Assembly: GCF_003634705.1 (NCBI RefSeq)
Contig: NZ_RBWU01000003.1
Span: 914,933 to 978,932 of the forward strand
Reading direction: 5' to 3'
Source of the DNA: Actinomadura pelletieri DSM 43383
GTDB lineage: Bacteria; Actinomycetota; Actinomycetes; Streptosporangiales; Streptosporangiaceae
Length of the DNA stretch: 64,000 nt
Shown: positions 57,768 to 64,000 of the stretch, in pieces
How positions within the stretch are numbered: position 1 is the first letter of the stretch
How the letters are laid out: each line of letters begins with the position of its first letter
Notes under the pieces: model-generated
What the model saw: only the letters and a program-made list of their open reading frames with translations
Database searches by the model: none
What the model was told of the DNA's origin: nothing
Position numbers and translations under genes: made by a program

Positions 57768-59294
57768 TCACCGCGGGCCCATGGGCGTGCGATACAGCAC
57801 GATGTAGCCGTCCTGACGGAAGACCTCGCGGTACCCCTCCGCCGCCAGTTCCTCGACACGCCGCCGCTGCTCCGCGACGCTCCCGAACGGGAACTCCAGC
57901 CGGTCGACGTAGGCGACGACCCACGGCGCGCCCCGGGAGCGCCGGTCCCACAGCAGGACGCGGGCGCGCGGCGACAGGGCGGGGCCGACGCCGTTGGCCG
58001 CCTCGACGAGCGCGCCGTCCGGGATCTTCGCGGCGGCCGCGGCCGCCGCACGGGCCCGTTCGTTCGGTTTCCACAGTGCGGGGTCGGCCAGGTGCCGGTA
58101 CGCGAAGAACGGCGCGCAGATGACCATCGCGGAAAGGATCGCGGCCGTCGGAAGAACGGACGGCGTCCGTTTCAGCGCGCGAAATCTGCCGCGCAGCCGT
58201 GCCGCCCCGTCCACCGCCGCCAGCAAGAGCACCGCGACAATGAACGCGTTGTAGTGGTAATGCGGTTCCCACCAGTTACTGAAGCGGCTGTTGAGCATCC
58301 GTTCGGCCAGAAGTGGCAGTGCGGCCAGGGTCAGCGGCGACGCCAGGGGCAGCAACAGCAGTGGCAGGACGACGAGCGCCATCGTCAGGAGCTTGCGCGG
58401 CGGGGTGCCGAGGACGGAGACGACGTCCCACGGGTGGGTCACCGCGTGGACGGCCGCGTGCGGCAGGTCGGGGCCGAGTGACCCGTACGCCCAGTAGTAG
58501 TCGTTGTCCCCGCCGAACGCCGCGATGAGCAGGCGGGAGCAGACCCAGGTCGCGACCAGGCCGACGACGACATAGGCGAGCCCGGCCCGCCGGTCGCCCC
58601 TCGGCAGCGGTTCCCGCGGCCGCCGGGGTCTCCACCCGTCACGGACGAGCAGGTACATGCCGAAGCCCGCGAGCAGCAGCCCCATGTCCTCCTTGACCAA
58701 CAGCAGGAGGAGCGCCGTGACGGCCGCCTGCCCCCGCCGTCCCGCGTCGTGCCGCTCCACCATCAGCGCGGACAGCAATGGCACGAACGCGACCTCGTGG
58801 AAGTCGAACGCCAGCGCCTCGGCGATCGGCCAGGACAGCGCGTAGGCCCCGGCGGCGCAGTACGCGGCGGCGGCGCCGAACCTGCGCTCGGTGAACCGCC
58901 AGATCGGGACGATGGCGAGCGCGAACAGGACGGCCTGGGCGAGCAGCAGCGTCTCGGGCCCGTCGTGGATCCAGTACAGCGGCGCCAGCAGGGCGAGGAT
59001 CGGGGAGAAGTGGTCACCGAGGACGGAGAAGTCGGGTCCGAAGCCGTTGTGGACGCCCTTGACCATGGCGACCGGCGGACCGAACCGGCTGTAGGAGCGG
59101 ATCGCCTGATCGAAGATGACCAGGTCGTAGCTGCCGGCCCGAAAGGCGCGCAGCCGCATCAGCGAGTACACCGCGTACAGGACGGCGCTCGCCGCGATCA
59201 TCGCCGCGATCGCCGTCCGTCGGCGTCCGGACCGTTCCCACCGGTCCGCCAGGGGGCGTTCGACGCGCTCCTCCTCCGCCACCGCCTCAGCCAC
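57768..59294 (-). CDS. DUF2079 polytopic membrane protein
   Basis: 508 aa with about ten membrane helices. The family block FDQAIRSYSRFGPPVAMVKG and GDHFSPILALLAPLYW, with conserved Asp and His, places it in DUF2079, related to GT-C glycosyltransferases. A charged N-terminal tail and a C-terminal soluble domain (about 400-508) are present. Use of a lipid-linked sugar donor is family-level inference; substrate unknown. Confidence 0.88.
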   Translation of the reverse strand: MAEAVAEEERVERPLADRWERSGRRRTAIAAMIAASAVLYAVYSLMRLRAFRAGSYDLVIFDQAIRSYSRFGPPVAMVKGVHNGFGPDFSVLGDHFSPILALLAPLYWIHDGPETLLLAQAVLFALAIVPIWRFTERRFGAAAAYCAAGAYALSWPIAEALAFDFHEVAFVPLLSALMVERHDAGRRGQAAVTALLLLLVKEDMGLLLAGFGMYLLVRDGWRPRRPREPLPRGDRRAGLAYVVVGLVATWVCSRLLIAAFGGDNDYYWAYGSLGPDLPHAAVHAVTHPWDVVSVLGTPPRKLLTMALVVLPLLLLPLASPLTLAALPLLAERMLNSRFSNWWEPHYHYNAFIVAVLLLAAVDGAARLRGRFRALKRTPSVLPTAAILSAMVICAPFFAYRHLADPALWKPNERARAAAAAAAKIPDGALVEAANGVGPALSPRARVLLWDRRSRGAPWVVAYVDRLEFPFGSVAEQRRRVEELAAEGYREVFRQDGYIVLYRTPMGPR

Positions 59295-59391
59295 GCGCCG
59301 GACGCTACCAGCAGCGTCCGGCGCGTGGCCGGGGCCCCCGGTGGGAGCCCTCAGGAAACGTGCCCGAAAAGAGGCCCCTCCGGCGGATCCG

Positions 59392-61362
59392 TCACGAGAG
59401 GGCGCGGCGGGTCAGCGGGGGCCCGCCGCGGGCGAACGTCCCGGCGACGAGGCCCGCCACGAGGGGGACGGCCACGCCGACGGCGAACAGCAGCAGCCAT
59501 GGGACGTCGACGATGGGGCCGTGCTCCGGTACGCCCGGCATCTCCGTCTGGTCGGTGAGCGGTCGCGTCACCGCGAGCCCGGGTACGAGCCCGCCCACGA
59601 TGCCGAGCCAGCAGCCGAGCACGGCGACGAACACGGCCTGGCCCATCGTCACCAGCCGCCGGGTGCGCGGCCTGGCGCCGACGCCCTCCAGGGTCGCGAG
59701 ATCGGGCCGGGCGTCGGCCGCCGCGAGGCTCGTCGCGATCAGCGCGCCGCCGAGCGCCAGGATGGCCGCGACCGCCGCCAGCAGCAGCGCCGACCTGTTG
59801 AACGACTCGGTGAAGCCCCGCTCCACGTAGACGATGTCGGCCCTGTCCTCGAAGGCGTGCATGGTCTCCTTCAGCCGCGTCTCCTCGGCCCTGGTGACGC
59901 GGTGGTCGGCGCGGTCGACGCCGAACGCCTCCGTCCGGACGGGCAGGCCGATCCGCTCGGCGAGCTTCGGCGGGACGATGGCCCGCACGGGCGCACCGGC
60001 GTTCGTGGCGGCGGCGGGCAGGTCCGTCACCTGCCTGAGCGTGCGTTCCCGGTCGTGGTCCCACACGACCACCTTGGCGGTCGTCCTCCCGTCCGCGGAC
60101 GGAGCCGCCCCGAACAGGACGATCCGGCCCGCGTCCAGGGCGGACGCCACGGCGGGATCGTCACGGCCGAGCAGCATGCGCGCCTCGCGGGAGCCGCCGA
60201 CCACGTTGTCCAGGACGATGTTCGCGGCCTCCCCGCCCTCGCCGGCGAAGGACACGGAGGGACAGTCCGTCGTCTTCTCGCTCATGCAGACGCTGCCGTA
60301 GCCGGGCAACGACCGCAGGGTGAGCACGGGCACACCGGGCAGGTCGCGTCGGACCGCGCGCTCCGCCGCGTCCGGGTTGGCGTACGGCGCGTGGATCAGC
60401 GCGCTCCCCAGGGGAACCGTCGCCCGGTACTCGATCTGGTTCTGCCGGTGGTCGCTGGCGCCCCCGATGGCCAGCGCGGTGATCGCGGCGACCGCCGCCA
60501 TGATCGCGGCGACCGCGGGTGCGGTCCTGGCGCGGTTGCGGGCGCCGTCCCGGACGGCCAGGCGCAGGGGCAGCGGCAGGCGGGGCGCGATCCGCCCGGA
60601 CGCCCCGACGATCCACGGGCTCACCAGCACGAGCCCGATGATGATCGCCGCCGCGCCGAGGGCGGCTCCGAACTCGCGCAGGGACCGGACACCGACCAGC
60701 GACATCGCCACTCCCCCGAGGACGAGGACGCCGCCGACGACCGGCCAGCCGCGTCGTGACCGGCCGGGCGGGTCGCGGCGCCCGGAGAGCGCGGCGCAGA
60801 CGTCCATCCGGGCGGCCTGGCTCGCGGGCAGGAGCGAGGCCAGGACGCCGCTGCCCGCGCCGAGCAGCGTCACCACGAGGACCTGGAGCCACGGCACGCG
60901 GAACGATCCGAGCGGGTCGCCTTCAACGGCCTCGAATATCGGCAGGGACGCCGCCGCCGCGAGGACGCCGAGCGCCGTCCCGGCCAGCGCGGCGATCCCG
61001 CCGAGGAGCACACCGGAGGCGAGGACGACGGCGCGCAGGTCCCGGTCGGTGCCGCCCGACGCGGCGACGAGCGCGAGGACGCGGCGGCGCCTGCGGGCGT
61101 CCACCACGAACGCGGGTCCGGCCAGAAGGGCGACCTCCAGCAGGATTAACGTGACCGCCAGGGCGATGACGGCGTCCGCGGAAGGGGCCACCTCGACCGA
61201 CTCTTCGGACTGCACGGCAGTCTGGCCCGTCGCCCACAGGACGGTGAGCGCGACGATGACGGCGATCGGAAACCCGATCATGCACAGGATCAGCGCGGTG
61301 CGGCCCTTGGCGCGCCGGGCGTCCTGCCGGGCGATCCGCAGGGCGAAGCGGTAGCGGTTCAC
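59392..61362 (-). CDS. ABC transporter permease, FtsX/MacB-like
   Basis: 656 aa. Arg-rich start (RFALRIARQDARRAKGR), then two sets of membrane helices with the FtsX domain pattern (LEVALLAGPAFVVDARRRRRVLALVAASGG and the C-terminal ILALGGALIATSLAAADARPDLATLEGVGA, each over 20 residues in full), and a large extracellular region (about 300-505) between. Its start overlaps the ATPase stop by 4 bases. Family members work as efflux or mechanotransmission units rather than importers. Confidence 0.9.
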   Translation of the reverse strand: MNRYRFALRIARQDARRAKGRTALILCMIGFPIAVIVALTVLWATGQTAVQSEESVEVAPSADAVIALAVTLILLEVALLAGPAFVVDARRRRRVLALVAASGGTDRDLRAVVLASGVLLGGIAALAGTALGVLAAAASLPIFEAVEGDPLGSFRVPWLQVLVVTLLGAGSGVLASLLPASQAARMDVCAALSGRRDPPGRSRRGWPVVGGVLVLGGVAMSLVGVRSLREFGAALGAAAIIIGLVLVSPWIVGASGRIAPRLPLPLRLAVRDGARNRARTAPAVAAIMAAVAAITALAIGGASDHRQNQIEYRATVPLGSALIHAPYANPDAAERAVRRDLPGVPVLTLRSLPGYGSVCMSEKTTDCPSVSFAGEGGEAANIVLDNVVGGSREARMLLGRDDPAVASALDAGRIVLFGAAPSADGRTTAKVVVWDHDRERTLRQVTDLPAAATNAGAPVRAIVPPKLAERIGLPVRTEAFGVDRADHRVTRAEETRLKETMHAFEDRADIVYVERGFTESFNRSALLLAAVAAILALGGALIATSLAAADARPDLATLEGVGARPRTRRLVTMGQAVFVAVLGCWLGIVGGLVPGLAVTRPLTDQTEMPGVPEHGPIVDVPWLLLFAVGVAVPLVAGLVAGTFARGGPPLTRRALS

Positions 61363-62075
61363 GGCGCCTCCTGGAGCAGGGCCTCAGGGCCGGAGCGCCC
61401 GGGGGTGCCGTCCACGACGCGGCCGTCCCGCAGGAACACGACCCGGTCCGCCCAGGCGGCGTGCCGCGACTCGTGCGTGACCATCAGGCAGGACGCGCCG
61501 GCGTCGCAGCGGGCGCGCAGGACGCGCATGACCTCCTCGCCGGTGTGGCTGTCGAGCGCGCCGGTCGGTTCGTCGGCGAGGACGAGACGGCGGTCGCCGA
61601 CGAGCGCGCGGGCGATCGCCACGCGCTGCTGCTGGCCGCCGGACATCTCGTCGGGGAACCGGTCGGCCAGGTCCTCGACCCCGACCTCGGCCAGCGCGTC
61701 CCGCGCCTCCCTGCGGGCCCGGCGGGCGCGGACGCCGTCGAGTTCGCGAGGGAGCATGACGTTCTCGGCGGCGGTCAGACTCGGGATGAGGTTGAGGTCC
61801 TGGAACAGGTAGCCGATGACGCGGCGGCGCAGCGCGGACCGTCCGGCGCGGCCGAGCGCGCCGAGGTCGGTCCCGTTCACGATCACCTGGCCGGACGTGG
61901 GCGTGTCGAGGCCTCCGGCGAGGGTCAGCATCGTCGACTTGCCGGAGCCGGACGGCCCCATCACGGCGACGAACTCCCCGGGCGCGACGTCCAGGGTCAC
62001 GCCCCTGAGGGCGTGGACGAGTCCGGGTCCGGTGCCGTGTTCGCGGAAGACGCTCCGCAGGGCCAGCAGGCTCAT
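61359..62075 (-). CDS. ABC transporter ATP-binding protein (LolD/MacB type)
   Basis: 238 aa. Walker A GPSGSGKST, signature MSGGQQQRVAIARAL, Walker B LVLADEPTGALD and switch MVTHE. The FQDLNLIPSLTAAENV Q-loop is typical of the FtsX-partner class. ATG 62075 overlaps the PadR stop (ATGA) and its own stop overlaps the permease start, so the three genes are translated together. Confidence 0.95.
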   Translation of the reverse strand: MSLLALRSVFREHGTGPGLVHALRGVTLDVAPGEFVAVMGPSGSGKSTMLTLAGGLDTPTSGQVIVNGTDLGALGRAGRSALRRRVIGYLFQDLNLIPSLTAAENVMLPRELDGVRARRARREARDALAEVGVEDLADRFPDEMSGGQQQRVAIARALVGDRRLVLADEPTGALDSHTGEEVMRVLRARCDAGASCLMVTHESRHAAWADRVVFLRDGRVVDGTPGRSGPEALLQEAP

Positions 62076-62683
62076 CGGCGCGCCTTCCCCTCGAGCGCCG
62101 GGTCGGCCTCCCGGTCGGCGTCGGTCGGAGCGGCCGCCGGCGCGGACGGCGCCGCGGGCTCGGTGCGGGTCACATAGGACTCGCAGTGGTCGAGCCAGCG
62201 GATCTCGGCCTCCGCCCGGAAGATCATGGATTCGAGGACCAGCCGCCAGGCGCGGTCGGCCTGCTCGGCCGGGACGGACGGCACGTCGGCCTTGAGCCGG
62301 GTGAGGTCCTGGAGGGCGCGGAGGGTGGCGGTGCGCTGGGTCTGGACGACCTGCTCGACGTCCACACCGGGTGTGGTGACGGCCATCGCCAGCTTGATCG
62401 CGAGTTCGTCGCGCGGCCGGTCGGAGCGGACGATCGGGGTGGCGAACCACCGTCGCACGTCCTGCTCGCCCTCCGGGGTGATCCGGTAGACGAAACGGCC
62501 CTCCTCGTCGGCGCCGACGCGGGTGATCAGGTCGTCGCGTTCGAGACGGGAGAGCGTGGAGTAGACCTGCCCGATGTTGAGCGGCCAGGTGGAACCGGTG
62601 GACGACTCGAACTCGGCGCGGAGTTGGTAGCCGTAGCGGGGCCCCTGGGACAGAAGCGCCAGCAGGCCATGACGGATTGACAT
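62072..62683 (-). CDS. PadR-family transcriptional regulator
   Basis: 203 aa. Winged HTH at the N terminus (MSIRHGLLALLSQGPRYGYQ, then TWPLNIGQVYSTLSRLERDDL) and a C-terminal Vir-type helical dimerisation domain (about 105-185) with an Ala/Pro tail. It is the first gene of the regulator-ATPase-permease operon and probably represses it. Two copies of ATAC-N3-GTAT lie just upstream of its start. Confidence 0.92.
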   Translation of the reverse strand: MSIRHGLLALLSQGPRYGYQLRAEFESSTGSTWPLNIGQVYSTLSRLERDDLITRVGADEEGRFVYRITPEGEQDVRRWFATPIVRSDRPRDELAIKLAMAVTTPGVDVEQVVQTQRTATLRALQDLTRLKADVPSVPAEQADRAWRLVLESMIFRAEAEIRWLDHCESYVTRTEPAAPSAPAAAPTDADREADPALEGKARR

Positions 62684-62691
62684 GCCTACCA

Positions 62692-62734
62692 AGTATGCAT
62701 ACGGAGTATGGCTATGGCAATACCGAGTATGCAT
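62692..62734. promoter_or_regulatory. candidate PadR operators, two ATAC-N3-GTAT sites
   Basis: ATACGGAGTAT (62699-62709) and ATACCGAGTAT (62720-62730) are inverted repeats with centres 21 bases apart, two helical turns, and both lie in AGTATGCAT context (62692-62700, 62726-62734). They start 9 bases upstream of the PadR start codon, as for an autoregulated operator. Confidence 0.75.
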
Positions 62735-62811
62735 CCACCGGGCAGATCCAACGGCAAGGCGCGCCGCTCCAGGTGAGGGACTTGACCCGGGACGACGCGC
62801 CGCGGGTGACG

Positions 62812-63804
62812 TCAGCCGTTGAGCCAGCTCATCATCGGACGAAGCTCGGCACCCGTCTTCTCGATCGGGTGCTCGGCGAGTTCCTCGCGGTACCGGCCGA
62901 ACTGCTTCTGGCCGCCCTCGAACTCGTCCACCAGCTCCTTGGCGTACTGCCCGGACTGGATCTCGCCGAGGATCTTCTTCATCGCGGCCTTGGTCTCCGG
63001 CGTGATCACGCGCGGGCCACGGCTGTAGCCGCCGTACTCGGCGTTGTCGGACACCGACCAGTACATCTTCGACACGCCGCCCTCGTACATCAGGTCGACG
63101 ATCAGCTTCATCTCGTGCAGGACCTCGAAGTAGGCGACCTCCGGCTGGTAGCCGGCCTCGGTCAGCACCTCGAACCCCGTCTTGATCAGCTCGGAGACGC
63201 CACCGCACAGCACCGTCTGCTCACCGAACAGGTCGGTCTCGGTCTCCTCGGTGAACGTCGTCTTGATACCGCCCGCGCGCAGGCCGCCGATCGCCTTGGC
63301 GTAGGAGAGGGCCAGCGGCCAGGCGTTGCCCGACGGGTCCTTCTCCACGGCGACGATCACCGGCACGCCACGGCCGGCGACGAACTGGCGGCGGACCAGG
63401 TGCCCCGGCCCCTTCGGCGCGACCATCGCCACGTCCACGCCCTCCGGCGGCTGGACGAGGCCGTACCGGATGCTGAAGCCGTGGCCGAAGAACAGCGCGT
63501 CGCCCTCGACGAGCGCCGGCTTGATGTCCTTCTCGAAGATCTCCCGGTGGTGGTGGTCCGGGGCCAGCAGCATGATCAGGTCGGCCTCCTCGGCCGCCTC
63601 CGCCGGAGTGACGACGCGCAGCCCCTCGGCCTCCGCCTTCTCCCTGCTGGCCGACCCCTCGCGCAGGCCGACCCGCACGTCGACCCCGGAGTCGCGCAGC
63701 GAGAGCGCGTGCGCGTGCCCCTGGCTGCCGTAGCCGATGATCGCCACATGCCGGCCCTGGATCACGCTCAGGTCGGCGGCGTCGTCATAGAACATCTCAG
63801 CCAC
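62812..63804 (-). CDS. ilvC: ketol-acid reductoisomerase (NADP+)
   Basis: Second step of valine/isoleucine synthesis. 330 aa, class I: Rossmann motif AIIGYGSQGHAHALSLRDSG, VAPKGPGHLVRRQF, and the metal-binding Asp/Glu in KTTFTEETETDLFGEQTVLCGG and the C-terminal EVLHEMKLIVDLMYEGG (each longer motif split by position, about 190-205 and 245-255). GTG 63804 (VAEMFYDDAADLS) is chosen with GAAAGG ten bases upstream; ATG 63795 is an alternative. Confidence 0.96.
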   Translation of the reverse strand: MAEMFYDDAADLSVIQGRHVAIIGYGSQGHAHALSLRDSGVDVRVGLREGSASREKAEAEGLRVVTPAEAAEEADLIMLLAPDHHHREIFEKDIKPALVEGDALFFGHGFSIRYGLVQPPEGVDVAMVAPKGPGHLVRRQFVAGRGVPVIVAVEKDPSGNAWPLALSYAKAIGGLRAGGIKTTFTEETETDLFGEQTVLCGGVSELIKTGFEVLTEAGYQPEVAYFEVLHEMKLIVDLMYEGGVSKMYWSVSDNAEYGGYSRGPRVITPETKAAMKKILGEIQSGQYAKELVDEFEGGQKQFGRYREELAEHPIEKTGAELRPMMSWLNG

Positions 63805-63847
63805 AGTGCTGTTGCCTTTCGTTGATCTGTTGGTTGAAGTTCCGCGG

Positions 63848-64000
63848 TCAGGCGCTGCGCTCGATGGCCCGCAGCGAACGGTCGGTGATGGACCGGGCGC
63901 CACGGCCGATGGCCACCATGCCCGACTGCACCAGCTCCTTGATGCCGAACGGCTCCAGGACCCGGATGAACGCGTCGAGCTTGTCGCGGTTGCCGGTCGC
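63848..64000 (-). CDS. ilvN: acetolactate synthase small subunit, C-terminal end (partial)
   Basis: Only the last 50 codons lie in the window: NRDKLDAFIRVLEPFGIKEL and GMVAIGRGARSITDRSL, the conserved end of the regulatory subunit IlvN, with TGA at 63848. It is followed by ilvC after 43 bases on the same strand, the usual ilvBNC order. The start and the ACT domain are outside the window. Confidence 0.93.
   Translation of the reverse strand, partial: ATGNRDKLDAFIRVLEPFGIKELVQSGMVAIGRGARSITDRSLRAIERSA

Overview
The window is high-GC (about 70 percent) DNA with SD-led GTG/ATG starts, tight ATGA overlaps, zinc-ribbon L28, HU, an F420 pathway gene (cofC), FhuF-like and CBM2-like envelope proteins and a LPXTG-type surface protein. 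This points to a filamentous actinomycete, most likely of the Streptosporangiales (Actinomadura-like); the genus is an inference. The left two fifths follow the gene order known from Streptomyces around mutM-rnc-rpmF-coaD-rsmD-recG-rpmB-thiD-thiL-ddl-gpsA-cofC-hup-leuDC-ndgR, so this is core chromosome with local insertions.

Layout. 1-1353: a 193-bp tandem repeat array and gene-poor DNA. 1354-13342: small coiled-coil protein, acyP, mutM, rnc, rpmF, DUF177, coaD, then envelope genes (class B PBP, LPXTG-like protein, Ser/Thr kinase) set among rsmD, recG and rpmB. 13440-25433: thiD, thiL, an Lrp-type domain, a DUF3515 lipoprotein, an odd three-tRNA cluster beside a 24-codon ORF, a second Ser/Thr kinase, a beta-propeller lipoprotein, ddl, gpsA, plsC-like, cofC, hup. 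25591-31789: leuDC with divergent ndgR, MerR, RidA, LysR and a SAM hydrolase-family gene. 31887-40569: a MHYT membrane protein and a partial complex I operon (nuoA, an unknown gene, nuoHJKLMN) with an XRE-type regulator upstream. 40767-43948: ArsR regulator with MMPL transporter, VOC protein. 44062-49350: an unknown membrane-anchored protein, tRNA-Glu x2 and tRNA-Gln, DUF2461, FAH-family protein, a second CBM2-like membrane protein, small TPR/Sel1-like protein, GNAT. 49394-64000: cimA with a leader-peptide attenuator, ilvE, leuB, FhuF-like protein, a structured repeat, serA, a thymidylate-synthase-like protein, DUF2079 membrane protein, a PadR-ABC transporter operon, ilvC and the end of ilvN.

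How the genes work together. Branched-chain amino-acid synthesis dominates (leuC, leuD, leuB, cimA, ilvE, ilvC, ilvN), under at least two visible controls: divergent NdgR at leuCD and a Leu-Val-Ile-Ile leader peptide plus terminator at cimA. Envelope work is carried by the PBP, ddl, LPXTG protein, two Ser/Thr kinases and two CBM2-domain membrane proteins. The partial nuo operon encodes only membrane-arm subunits of complex I and no NADH or quinone-site module.

Most unusual features: two class I tRNAs with leucine anticodons beside a divergent tRNA-Tyr and a well-led 24-codon ORF (17069-17459); a pair of dispersed structured repeats whose stems differ by compensating changes (2082-2158 and 54744-54876); the cimA attenuator; and a thymidylate-synthase-like protein that lacks the catalytic cysteine.
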